Shown: positions 36,854-49,123 of the stretch, one piece after another | How the letters are laid out: each line of letters starts with the position of its first letter | Position numbering within the stretch: the first letter of the stretch is position 1 | DNA from: Eutrigla gurnardus | Lineage: Eukaryota > Chordata > Actinopteri > Perciformes > Triglidae | Assembly: GCA_963514095.1 (NCBI GenBank) | Contig: OY741280.1 | Span: forward strand, 15,491,244 to 15,555,243 | Length of the DNA: 64,000 nt | Direction of reading: 5' to 3' | The notes under the pieces: model-generated | What the model saw: only the letters and a program-made list of their open reading frames with translations | The model's database searches: none | What the model was told of the DNA's origin: nothing | Program-made: the position numbers and the translations under genes

Positions 36854-39800
36854 GTGAGTTGCTGAAAGTGAACCGCAGCCAAACGCCGGATGCCGGTCAA
36901 TATTTTGGCTCCAAAGGGTCGGCTGCTTTGTGGCCTGGATTTGTGTCCCAATCATTGTGGAAAGGCACCAACCATTTGTTAGTGTGTGTTGTTTTTTTAT
37001 TTTTGATTTATGGTTGGCAAGAGAAAATCCACAGGCCATAGCTGGTTGATGAGTAAACCCTTTATTTTCTGGGGAGTTGGGCAATATGAGTAAGAGCACT
37101 AACAATGCAACTTTAGTGATTCAGCAGGAGTGACACACAACACGGTCTGTGTTTATGTGCAGAAAACACACAACCCAACAACAGAGTATATGACATTAAA
37201 AGGTAATTAAAGGTTAAAACCATTTGGTTCTTATATTATATTATATATAATGACATATGGGAGCACCAAGCCGATACTGACCTTATTCTACAGGTCATCT
37301 GTTGGTGTCATTAGAAAGTTCAGCAGAAAAAGATGTATTTGATACTCAACACAGCAGATGCACTAATCAGAATGGGTCGTATTAAACCATACAAACCCCA
37401 AAAACTAAACCTTTATCTCTGACAATTCACCACGCACACACAGGGGCCGAACCCCCACAAGGTCAGTGGAGGTCTTGTAAGGAATAAAAAAAGTTACATG
37501 AAAACATGTCAGCGAGCAAAGTCAATTGTGCTGCTGAGCGGTTACATAAACCCTCTATTTTTCTTTCTCACAAAAAGACTCTTGCCGGGAATCATTTAGT
37601 GTGCTTGTTTCTGGGAGCTGTGGGCAGTCTGTGACGAGGGCTAAGAGAGTGTGACCTGCCTGAGATGGAAAGTGAGACCAGCGGAGGCGGAGCGAAGAGA
37701 GCCCTTGAGCCGACGGCAGCGAGTGCCTTCAGAGAGAGAGAGAGAGAGGGCAGAGAAGAGAGGCAAACGGGGGAGAGAGGGAGGAATGGGGGAGGACTGG
37801 AAAGAGGGAGAGAGGCACGGTGCGACAGAGAAAGTCAGCGGGATAAAAGACAGGAAGGAGGCAGTGAAATGCGGCAGGAGAGAGAGAGAGATAAAACCAG
37901 AGTGGGGGCAGAGAAAGGGGGTGCAGAGAGACGGGGCAGAGGAAGAAAGAAAAGCTCACTGGTGGGCGAATTGCTCAGCAGTAACTCGTAGAATTTAATA
38001 TAAAAACACACACACACACTGGCAGGGAATCATAAAAAAAAAAACCATAGCCTCTAGCATTGTGATGCATTTTACGGAATACATTTGGAGGAATAAAAAA
38101 AAAATGAGGACACACAGATTTCTGCACGCACACACACTTAGAACTGGTAGCCCTGATGACCCTGCTGACCGCTGGACACCCACTCCGAGGCACCCTGAGG
38201 ACCAGACCGGCCCACAGACTGGCTCAGCATCAACAACTCTCTGCCTCCTGTTTGGACTCGCTGTCGGCCTCCTTACTTTATTATTAACTCTGCTTCTACG
38301 TCACACGTTTCCTTATTTAACAGGGTGTTTTGAGCATGATTCTGGTCTATTACGAGTAGTTTCCGCCATCATACCGATGGGTAATAATAAGGCCGTTGGA
38401 GTTACTGTGAGCAACTTTTAACTGCTTATGATGCACTATTCGATTAGCGGTGATGCCTCTCTGTGACCTAGATAAGTAAACTATAAAGAAAACTAGTTAT
38501 TCTTCATTTTTTAACACAAAATCACCAGAAACTCCTTTAGCTCAGACTCCAGCGGAGTAGCTAGGAGCACGCCATGGACGGACCCAGATCCAGCTTCGCT
38601 TCCGATTTGCAGTCAGAGATCCGGCCGGAGGTGGAGAGCTCTGCACCTGGCGCTCGGAGCTCCTAGCTCTGACTTCCTCCGGACAGAACTTGGCCCCGTT
38701 GCTCTGCTGATCCCCGCTGGGACCCGACACCGTGCTGCTGGGGGCCGTATTGCTGGGCCAGCTGGAGATAAAGGAGGCAGAGGGGGAACCAGAACCAGGA
38801 GGGAAGACTGTCAGACCCCGCTGCAGTAAAATCAGAGGTTTTCTAAAGGAACTCTGGTGCAACACTAAAGCTCTTGTTCGTAGCAGCTTTAAGTAAGTAT
38901 GAGTCTGGAAAACAAGTCATTGACATCGGACATCAGTCAAGGGAAGCCAAGAAACATGAGGAGTGAGAAACAAATCCCCAGGTCAGCCAAACTTACTCGA
39001 AACCAACAATCAAAATATTCCTTGAGCTGTCTGCTGTAATCATCGTAGTTTATCATTTGCATAACGAGACGCAATCTATGTGGAATCACTATTGTGAAAT
39101 GGGATGATTAGCTTGTTTACATCCTGCCTGAGCGTCTTCGTTGCCCCATTAGAAAGTGTTCTCAGCAACTACTTCGGTGAGCCCACTATGTAACATAAAC
39201 TACAAACATTAGACCCAAGTTGTAATAAACCAGCCTTTAATCGTTGATTTATCTTTTTTTATGATTTAAATTAAACATCTGTTCTGTATTGCAGAGATTT
39301 GTTTGATAGGTTATGACGAATGTCTTGTTGCCGTGCTACAAAGGTTCAGCCTCGCTGCTTGAGTTGATCGTAACCTTATAGTTTGCTGCAGCAAAGCTCA
39401 GTATACGATGAGCATCCTTCCACCTGTGACTCGCCCATAAACTCTTCCCTCCTATACAGAGTGTCTGCAGTAGTAGGAGGGCTAAAGGCTGCAGCATGAA
39501 TAAGGTAGTGGACCAGAAAATGGAAGAGTAAACAGATCATTTTAAGATGAGAGGCACCAGCACCCACGAGTCACCTGTTCTGAGTGACTCGTTATGTGCA
39601 GATTTTCTCCGTCGCAAAACATAAAGCGATGCTGCACCGAGCCAACCAAAACACTTCATCCGATATATCAAATATCTGCAGTGTGGACGCTCACAGAGAA
39701 TGGATTGCTGCCTTTGATAGCACCACTTACAAGCGTTTTCTGCCCCATGTTGAGGTCCAATTCAAAAAAAGATTCTGCACTCATTATATTACAGCCCAAA

Positions 39801-40045
39801 CACGGCCATAAAGTGTTGTTGCTGAGTGCTATTAACCCCTTTTTCTTCCTTTTTTTTTAAAAAAAAAGGGGGCTTTTATGCCAAAAACACAGTAGCCAGA
39901 AGAATGGCAGAGAGAAAAAGAAATATACAATTTTCTGTCTGGGTGGAGTGACATCCAAATGAGCTTCAGTTATCACCAACTCTCAGAAGATGCTAATAAT
40001 GACACTCTAGCGCTTATCTTTGTTAATTTATTGGCATTGAGGCCC

Positions 40046-40060
40046 ATTTGCATATAAAAG
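40046..40060 (+). promoter_or_regulatory. efna3: Octamer fused to TATA-like box in intron 4
   Basis: ATTTGCAT (40046-40053) overlaps TATAAAAG (40053-40060), giving one composite ATTTGCATATAAAAGG. Octamer plus TATA is a known promoter arrangement, for example in histone and immunoglobulin promoters, although there the spacing is larger. No downstream ORF is evident, so it may be fortuitous. Confidence 0.25.
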
Positions 40061-40179
40061 GGACCAGTTTTGCACCAAAGATATGCTTATTAATACTTAA
40101 TTTAAATATGTTAAAATAGCACAGGAGCATTGAGACGCTATTTGCTCGCCTCCCCCACTGACCTGTAGCGCTGCAGCCT

Positions 40180-40560
40180 ACATGGTGGCCTCATGTTGTT
40201 TATCACTGCGATGCTGCCGTCGATGTGGCGTAGCTGGCACGCGGATGTATCCGACCAGACAGCCGTCTTCCACTCATCGACAGTCTGGAGTCTCTGTTTC
40301 TTATCTCACTGTAAAGGCCTCGGGCGGTTCACCGTGGACAGGAGAGCTGCCCCGCCTGCTGTTAAACCCCATACAGACGAGACCGCGGCAGATAGCGCGC
40401 TCGGAAATTGATTGCTGCATCCCACAATTGTGCTGTGATGTTCGGTGTCGTACTGCGGACCTCTGGTAACTTGTTATGGCCCGAGGCGCCCGACGTCCCC
40501 CACATTCATCTTCCAAGGGCGGCCTCCCTAAATAGCGAGGGCTTTAAAGAGGTGCAGCTT
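40180..40560. promoter_or_regulatory. efna3: Candidate regulatory block in intron 4
   Basis: A non-repetitive, CpG-rich stretch (densest at 40310-40400 and 40480-40500) lies within the otherwise AT-rich intron 4. Open frames of 70-120 codons occur on both strands without family resemblance. Confidence 0.27.
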
Positions 40561-41579
40561 TGTGATTGTCAAAGCTCTCGGTGCCCACGAATAAAGTCTG
40601 CAACAAAAAGCTGGAATGAATCAGCTCACAACAACTTGAAGCGAGCGGAGTTGCGGCTGCATCACTTCCTCTGCAGGGACGCGGCGTCTCTTCTTCTGGG
40701 CACTGAGTGTACATTTCATTTCTCTGATGAAACCTTTTCGGAGAGACAAACCGACGTGAAGGGCCTGACCCCTCCGTGACCCGTGGGCTCTACCTAGGCC
40801 CACTCTAGTTTGTATTCTCCCTCCTGCCACATCGACACACATCATTAAGAAGGACTCTGACTTTGCACAGAAACATCAGGACAAACCAGAGCGGTTGGAT
40901 GGTTTCCTCTCAGCAACAACAGGATTCCACACATTCATCAGCTGTCATGTTGTTGTTGTCTCCATCTCTTATCGCATTCCTTGTTTTTACTTAAATATTA
41001 CTGTCTCCGGTATATTTAGCAGACCCGAGGCAAGGCTTTGACGTGACAGTGAAGAGGCACTTTGAAGACATCGTGCCTCCTCAGTTCGATATATATTTCC
41101 TGATGACAGCCAGTTGGATTTGATTGAAGACGATATGCCGGCTGCAACTTGCACGCACCGGGACATTGTGACGACAACGTAATAAATGTAAAAGTAATGG
41201 CATTTTGATAGGCAAACACAAGACTGACAGTTTTTTGGCCACAATTTGTCAAATAGATATTGCCTTTATTGTATGAAAACAAGTATTTTTCTTGTTTTCA
41301 ACGTCGTTTTATTCCGTTAAAGCCAAATCATTTCCTAATGATACAATATAACACCATCTCAACACTTAAAGCTCGTCCATCCTTCACCTACACCGGTCTT
41401 TTATGTTCAATGCAGGCGCCCGGGTTGTTCTTATAGTTGTGTAAGCAACAGAGCTCTGTTTCCTTTTGCTTTATTTTGGTCTGGAAATAGTCCTCCAGCT
41501 ATAACAGGAAACATTATGTCGAGATGGAGCATAATGACTCAGTTTAATCCACTTTTTTACTGAATATTACAAATTGTGT

Positions 41580-41890
41580 TCTCCCAGCTCTTTCTCTGTT
41601 TTTCCCCTCCAGCTAATGTTCTGTTGTGTCTAATCAATGGCAAGGCTATAGTAATTGTGTTTGATTGAAATCCCTCTAGGATAAAAACATCATTAGTGTG
41701 AAAAGAGGAATCCATGAAAGAAGAAGAAGAAAAAAAACCCCCGATAAGAATTAAAAGTGTTTTTAATTTCCCATCCCACGGGGGCAAAACGGCCATATGT
41801 GGCAGTGCTGATGATAATTGGCGGTTTGTTAATTGCATCGTGTCTTTTTTCCTCTGCATATGTTAAAGCGCAATTAGCATGCGTCACACA
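41580..41890. promoter_or_regulatory. efna3: Candidate conserved noncoding element upstream of exon 5
   Basis: This non-repetitive block has many homeobox-like words (GTCTAATCAATGG, AGTAATTGTG, GATAATTGGC, GCAATTAGCATG). It lies 150-450 bases before exon 5. Confidence 0.3.
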
Positions 41891-42036
41891 CTGCCTTTAG
41901 ATTGATGAATTAATAATGTCGTAATGGTTTGTTTCCCTGTCTGGCGCAACGCAGCCGCCATCTATCTCTCTCGCCCTTTCACGCTTCCCTTTTTCTCACT
42001 TTCGTACTTCCTGTCTGTGACTTTTTTCCCCTCCAG

Positions 42037-42155
42037 ATGAGTTTAACCCCGAAGTTCCCAAACTGGAGAAAAGCGTCAGTGGCAGCAGCCCGTCACGCGA
42101 CCGCCTTCTCCTCACCGTGGCGATGCTGCTCGTGTCGACCGTCCTTTTGTCCTAG
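42037..42155 (+). CDS. efna3: efna3 exon 5: linker, GPI-anchor signal and stop
   Basis: The final coding exon follows the acceptor TTTTCCCCTCCAG. It completes the Asp codon split with exon 4 and encodes DEFNPEVPKLEKS, then VSGSSPSRDR, and ends with the hydrophobic tail LLLTVAMLLVSTVLLS before TAG at 42153-42155. The PEVPKLEKS-SG-SP order matches the C terminus of mammalian EFNA3 (PQVPKLEKSISGTSP). A small-residue cluster (SGSS), a short charged spacer and a 16-residue hydrophobic end form a standard GPI attachment signal. The cleavage site is therefore probably within VSGSSPS. No cytoplasmic tail or PDZ motif is present, which excludes ephrin-Bs. Confidence 0.95.
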
Positions 42156-43545
42156 CGACGTGTTGCCGGGGGGGCGACACTGCACGCACAGCTGGGACCG
42201 CCTTGTCCAAAGGGCTTTGGATCCACCGAGTTGTTGTCGTGAAAGTCTGCAGAAAAGCATGCGTAGGAGGGTAAAGTAAAGGCGCAACGGAGCCGCAATC
42301 AAAAAGAACGGGGGAAAAAAATCCTTGAACTTCACTTAACCAGACGTTTTTCAAAAAAAGGAGAGGCCTTTTTTTTGCTGTCATATTTACACCGGTGTAT
42401 TGTGACATCATTAGGATCCAACAGCGTTTTCATGCAGCCACAACATGCAGATCAGAATCCGACTTCTCTGTGCTGCTGTCATGCCTTTCAGCCAACAGGC
42501 CAGTGAGAAAGTGGACTTATTATGAGTTGGATGTAGACTACACACTCTTATTGTAGCATGGATGTAGAAATCACCTGAGGAATTTATAAGCTGCACTGTC
42601 TTTTTTTGTGACTGTAAGCTTTGAAGAAGGAGGACTTTTACAGTGGATTTTTTTGTGGACCTCGGACCATGTATGCTGATGGATAAAGCTCGACTTATAT
42701 GTAGTAAAAGAGCAAGCTGGACTCTGGAGCCGTGCTGATCTTACCTGGGCTATACAGGATATTTATATAATCAGTCTACGGTGAGAACTTCTGCCGTTAC
42801 GCCGGACATTATAGAATGTTTTCACGGTGATGTGAGGGAGCTGCTGGTTCTAAGAGCCCGAGGTGTTTCTTAAGAAAAGGGAAAAGACTTTTGTGAGGAT
42901 ATCCACGGGCCTATCGAGAATCCATTTTCACCAGACATCAAAAATACCCCAGGCTTTTGTGATGTACAGATGCAAAAACCTGTGTTTCTTAGAAGATAGC
43001 GAGGGCCCTCTTAGAACTAGTCCTTTGTCTGCATTTCCTGCCTTCACACTGTAACAACCCTCGAAAAATACAGACCCTGGACTAGCAATTTGACGGCACT
43101 TAGACGTGGTAGGTGTGTGTTTTGTTCCGATGCATTTACCTTCAGCTCCCCTGCGTCGATTTTCCGGATGTCAAACCTTTCTCCTCGCAGCAATCAGCCG
43201 AGTCATTCAGAGCGCCACTCATTTACAATTCTTAAAAAAAAGAAACCTCTCTCTGCAGTGGGTTCACATTTAATCCCAGACAACGCCATCCACTGCTTTT
43301 TCCACTTCAGAGGTTTCCGGCCAATCAGTGCTAATGGCCATTTACAGCAGTCACAGTCACCATGGAAACGACCCCATACAGTCGCCAGAGTGCGGCAGGT
43401 GCCTGAGGAGAAATTGTGCTTTGAGTCTCAAAGTATACGCTGCCGCCATTTTGTTAAAAAGAAAAAAGAAAAAAAAAAAAAAAGAAGAAGACAAAACAAC
43501 AACGTGTGAATGTGCAAATAAAGAGAAGTTCACTTTTTTTATATT
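42156..43545 (+). other. efna3: efna3 3' UTR (inferred extent)
   Basis: This is sequence after the TAG stop up to a little past the first AATAAA I can see (43517-43522). No ORF of note and no long repeat lie inside. The cleavage point is inferred; a longer 3' UTR using later signals is possible. Confidence 0.5.
43517..43522 (+). terminator. efna3: Candidate poly(A) signal AATAAA for efna3
   Basis: A canonical AATAAA about 1.36 kb after the stop is followed by a T-rich stretch (43532-43545), as expected of a downstream element. It is the first perfect hexamer I see after the stop codon. An ATTAAA variant follows near 43636. Confidence 0.45.
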
Positions 43546-45044
43546 GTAATACAGGACAACGTAGGCTGGCATTAATCAGATTACAATGTGCTTTTTTTTA
43601 TTTATTTATTTACTTTTCAAATGTATTTATTTGAACATTAAAGTAATTTATCTAATTTATTAACGTGCATTCGTAGGCCTTTGCTCGATAAGCTATTGTG
43701 CCATTTTTTTTTATTATTTATTTTTTAAACGGTGGGATTTTTACCGCAGTAATTCGCTTGTGTAGATAGACAGGCAGATGTAATTCAGCCTGCCAAAAAA
43801 AAAAAAAAAAAAGAGAGGGTTATTGGTTATGACGACTCAGTCGGGATGTACACTCGGCAACCCCACTGTCACGGAACAGATACTGCTAACCAGATGATGT
43901 TGCTGAAGTGTCACGAACCAGCCGTGGATGGAAGGGCAGCATTCCTCAAGTGCTGAACAAAGGAGTCTGCATTGTAATGTATGTTTATAATACATGCCGG
44001 TTACGGAATGTGTGTGTGTGTGCACAAGCGTGTGTGAATGCGTGTGTGTGAGCAGAAGAAGTAACAAAAAAAACAACAAAAAAAACATATGTGTGCACAT
44101 TTGCGCGCGTATGTATGTCGAATGTGTTTGTCCGCGCTTTTCCAAGTATGTTGCATTTAGAAATTCTGTACCCGTCACGGAGTCGTTTGTAGGATCTGAA
44201 TATGCAAGCGTGTCTGAGAGAATGTTCTGTAATGTTAGTTTACGGTCCCGGGTCTTGGGAAGCAGGGGGGGGGGGAGAAAGCATTTACTGGTGTCAAAGG
44301 CAACCACGAGACATGTGTTCACCTTTTGACAGGAATGAAGATGAAAAAAAAAACTGTAAATTGATCCAAGAATGATAAAAACAATGCCTATTAAAAATCT
44401 TTTTTGCAAATTTACCTTGTGTGTGTGTGTGTTGTTTTTTAAAATCCCACGCAGGCTTCCCCTTTGACCCTCTTTATCTTAACTCCTTCAGCTTCACTCA
44501 CTCCACACTCACTCAGTGTTTGTTTTTCCTGAGCACCACTTGAAGGCAACTCTCCCTCTTCCACTCCCAGATATATGTTGCACGTGAGCAGCCGTGTAAA
44601 CATACTCCCGCTGTTGAATTATCAGTCTTCCCGTCCGTAAAACACCCTGTTCGGCTTTTGCAAACACTTCTTCTGCCATAAAACATAATGACAGCGTCTC
44701 TCACTCACACCATCCATCTCCCTCTCTCTAAAAAAGAAAACACCTGCGAGCCATTCGTGTCTCCACAAATCTGTCTCCCTCCTTTCCCTTCTCCCCTGTC
44801 AGCTTCGTTCTAATCTTCGTACACAGAGCAGAAAGAAGCTGACTGACTGGCGGAGGGAGGGGGAGGGACACATGTCCCAAACGCACTGATGTCCATGTCA
44901 GAGGGGACGGACGGGACGGAGACGATTTCCTTCTTCTCTTTGATGTCACACGTGAGGTCTGATATGACGTTAGGAGAGAAAAAGAGAAGGAAGTAGAGCA
45001 CATTCTTGCTCGCGGCCGTCAGCCTCTCACTTTCAGACATGGGT

Positions 45045-45046
<2 letters not shown>

Positions 45047-45089
<43 letters not shown>
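45047..45089 (+). repeat. (GT)21 microsatellite
   Basis: A perfect GT tract, about 1.5 kb beyond the inferred efna3 3' end. Confidence 0.97.
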
Positions 45090-45092
<3 letters not shown>

Positions 45093-47954
45093 CGCCAACA
45101 CACCCTCAAAGTTCATTTAATACGTGTTTCATCGTACGTGATTGACAATTTACTTGACAAAATGTGAATCGCACTTATTCACTATTAATAAAGGTTTCCC
45201 GGCTGCCTGACTCCTCCTGTGAGGCGGCGGCCCCTCATCCTGTCTGACAGGCTGATAAGTGCTGGATATTACAGTAGGTTCTTGGCTTACGGGCCCCCTC
45301 GCCTGCTTATAGGTTTGGACTTGCACGTACACGGCTCGCTGTTTAGACAGCAGGAGAACGGGAGACGGCGTTTAGCTTCTGCTCCGGAGGGGGGAAGAAG
45401 TTGACAACTTAAACCATAATTCTGCAGGAAAATCAGCCTGCTTGGTTCGGCTGTCTCCGGTTAGTTACATAAGGGGATTAAGGTCATATTTACACCTGAA
45501 ATACTCGCCTGGAGAATAAAAAGCTTATGGTTCGCTTGTGCCTAAATGAAACATTAATTGGCGCGCTCGCTATTCAAATGAGGGGATCAGGGGTGTTGGG
45601 AGTGGATTAAAAATGGCCGCCTTTCCCCCGAGCAGCTGACACAGAGCCTCTCGCTTCGACCCAACACGTGCTCCGTCCAGACTAACTGTGAGTGGAGATG
45701 ACCTGTTATCGTTTTCTGAATCATTCGCTGTGAGATAAGCCATCTGTGGCATGGGCAGGCCCCCGCGCCGCCGAGCAGAATTCCCCACCGACGAGCTGCA
45801 ACGTCTGGCCCAAACAAAGAACCAGATGCCTTCCTCCTCCTCGGGAGAACTTGTTATAGCTCCGAACATCAATGAGACTTATGTCGCAGAGACATGGCGC
45901 CGCCTTCAAGTGCTCTTTGGGAAAGGCGTGATTCAAGGTTGGGGGGGGAGTCGTAAAAACAAAAAAAAAACACAAGTTGTGTTTCGTTGCACGCCTCTGG
46001 CCAGAAAATGATGTAATTGACATAATCAAGGTTTTATTTTTGGAATAACGCAGCAGAAGAAGGAAATCTGGCAGGTGCAGCACACCCCCCTCATCCCCCC
46101 CCCCCTCTCCCCCGAATCGACAATTTATGACCAACCTGAACGACCAGCAGGGAAACGTATAAGCATGATGATCAGTTTAACATGTACTGCAGCTATAAAC
46201 CAGTCACCATGGTTACTCACTTTACAGTCGACTCGTATTTGTGATATTTATTTTAATTGGACATGTTTTGGCTCCTCTGATTTCTATGCTATTAATTGCC
46301 TGTTTGCCTGTTGAACGTATTTAGTAAATATATTCTGCTTTTCCTCACCGACACATTTCTAGTTTTGTTTTTGTGGCTTCGACTTGGCAGAGGAACGGTA
46401 TACGCTGTAGGTGCAAGCATGCATTCATCATATCAAACCACTGAGGTTTTAATTTCATGATTTTTTTCATTTTGTTTTCTTCCAAGACAAGAATATGACG
46501 CTGGGAAAACATCTCGACTATCATGTTGCCAGACAGCAGATATTATGAGAATATTCTAGAGTGTAACCGCCTTGCCTACTTTCCACCTACAGGTGTCGCC
46601 AAAGCTTTCTTTCAGCCCGCCTGCAGGACATCTGAAAAACATTATCCAACAGATTTACTGTAAGTATGTTTGCCTATAGGATAAAAAAAAAAAAGACTGC
46701 AGACAAACAGTTCATGCATAACGTGGCCTTTGTGCCAGATTTTGCTATCTTTATTCATCTAAGCTGGTCTGAATACATGTTAAGCTGCTGAAATACCAAT
46801 AATATCTCCCCAAACTCATCTTGGGAGTTTAGTGTGCCATTGTCGTCTTTGATCCTGGTTTAATGCTGCCGTGAGGACACATCCCGCGTCAACAACATGA
46901 GGAATCAGTGAAGAAAGGCCATCGAAGGCAACACTTATGTAACCGTTATAAGGACGACCTACTGTACTGTTCTTTTCAAACTTCAGGATTATATCTATCA
47001 GGGGGGTTAGTCGTCACAGATTAAGACAAGAATAAACGTAGATTTAAACGAAACAGAAGCTGCTGATTTCATAACAGACAGCTATTTCTGCTTTACATGG
47101 AAATATAGGTTATTGTTGTGTTAACTGAGGACAGGTTTGTTGATTGTTGTGTGGCCGATAATGCCCCCGAAACTGCAACGTGTCGTCTTTATAACGTGGA
47201 AATGAGTCACACGTTAGATGGACTTAGGGCTACTTGTCTCCCCTGTTTCCAGTGTTTGTTATTTTTAATTAAAGTTACTGTACTGTTACTGTCATAGTAC
47301 TGAGTGGACCTGAATGACCTGAGCTTCATAGCTGCTGTGTGTACCGGTTGGTGGATGCGAGTCCGCAGGTCTCAAAGACTCCTTGTGAGCTCTCTTCAGG
47401 TCTTCCCAGGATTCTGGATTTGACATTCCTCCAGCTTCAGGTCACCCTGAGTCAACTCTCCTCCTCCTGCAAATGGAGACAAATCCAGGTGGTGACGTTT
47501 CGAGTTGAGATGAGGTGAGAAGACATATTCTTGATCCAAAATGACATGATTTAGTCGGCTTTAGGAAATACGAGGCCGGCTCCATGCGACAAAGGCAGGA
47601 GAGGGGGGGAGGACGTGATGCAAGGACGCTTTCAAGGCAGGTAGGAAGTGTGATATGTCAGTGTTCATTTTATTATATTTCACAGCTACTGAGCTGATAC
47701 GGCAGGTACGCGGTGTGGGCATTCAATCCCATTACTAGTCCATTTTGAGCTGATAATTGGCCCTCTGTGGAGCCGGAGTCATGTGGAAATGTGAAAATCT
47801 GTGACTTTTGCTTCCTGGATTTTTATTGAAAACTCATAATGGGGCCGAAAATGAAAAGAAAAAACTTTTACAATGACAGCACACTAGTTTGAGTTTTTTT
47901 ATGAGGCAGACTCTCTTGGACATGTTGTTAGGAGAGGCAGGGAAGTGTGAATGT

Positions 47955-48170
47955 GCATCTAAATTAGAGCGGCGTTAAGCTTCCTAGAGGGCTTTGCTTT
48001 TGCGCACATTAATTTGGGCTCTTGCCAATCCTCTCCAGATCAGTTGAATAATGTGTTGACAAGTGGAGGAAAAGTTATCGCAGAATATCAAACAGACCAC
48101 ATTCGCCGTCTGCAGCAGCCTCTGGTTCTATAGCTGCAGCCGCCCGCGCACATGTGTGTGGAACAGTTAT
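47955..48170. promoter_or_regulatory. Candidate intergenic conserved noncoding element
   Basis: A non-repetitive block with CACATTAATTTGGGC, GATCAGTTGAATAATG and TATGAATATTAATC at its end. It has no coding frame and lies about 4.5 kb beyond the efna3 3' UTR. Confidence 0.25.
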
Positions 48171-48402
48171 GAATATTAATCAGGGCAGGATATGACTGTA
48201 ACCCTGAGCTATGAAGACATAGAGGTGGATATTAGGACAATGATTGCATCCCTTTAGTTGATGTATTTACAATTATGAGCATACCAGTAAAATCAGACAC
48301 TTTTAGTATCTGGGGGAGGTTTCTTTCCCTCCAATTAAAGCAGCTAAAGCATCATATGAATTATACAATTATAATCCAAAATGTGTTGCTGATATCCAGC
48401 AG

Positions 48403-48500
48403 TGGTGGAAGAAGTATTCAGATATTTAATTGAACACATTCGAACTCTGAAAGCTGCACTGTTCCTTTTGCAGAAACTCTGTCAGCCAAAACATCCCAAC
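48403..48500. repeat. Teleost repeat end ('GTGGTGGAAGAAGTATTCAG')
   Basis: AGTGGTGGAAGAAGTATTCA followed by GATATTTAATTGAACACATT is the recognisable start of a dispersed fish element. The remainder is decayed. Confidence 0.45.
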
Positions 48501-49008
48501 ATCTCCCATGTGTGAGTACATTAATGGATGAGAGACTCAAGATGCCTGAACTGCAGCTTCTTCTCATGCCTTTGCTGCACATTGTGGAGAAAGTCGAAAG
48601 AATTCAATGAATTTGTAATCAAATAGAAAAAAAAATGGACTGTGCCAAAGTCTTACAGAATCCCTCCAAGGGATTCTCTTCTTTTTTTTAAATCATTCCT
48701 CCAGCTTTCCCTGAATCTGTCTCATCTCTTCTTCCTTCCTGTGTTTTTCTGTAATTTTGCGCTACTGTACATCTCACCCTGCACTCCGCTGCCATTAGCT
48801 TGCATTTCCTCTCGCCCCTCTTAACCCTCGTCTTCCTTTTAGACAGTCGTGCCTCCCCTCCAGTCACCACATTGTCCCCCAATCATCCCCCCTCTCCTCC
48901 CCTCTCTCTCTCTCCAGATTTAGCTGTAATCCCTCATTTCTGGTTGCTACATCTACACAGCACTCAACAGCTGGGGACCTACTCGCACAAACAGCCGTAG
49001 ACCTTGAG

Positions 49009-49123
<115 letters not shown>

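Larger units (their letters stand above)
36854..42036 (+). other. efna3: efna3 intron 4 (5.2 kb)
   Basis: This GT-AG intron (GTGAGT ... CCCTCCAG) contains a purine-only-like block at about 37650-37960, two perfect octamers (39055-39062 and 40046-40053), and two low-repeat CpG-containing blocks at about 40180-40560 and 41580-41890. No further coding exon fits between the phases of exons 4 and 5. Confidence 0.88.

Noticed and set aside
37651..37998. Glu/Arg-rich open frames
   Set aside because: These are translations of a purine-rich (GA) block, with no structure beyond composition.
45751..45935. Plus-strand frame MGRPPRRRAEFPTDELQRLA... as a possible exon
   Set aside because: It looks protein-like at first, but has no good splice sites or family match, and the minus strand is equally open.
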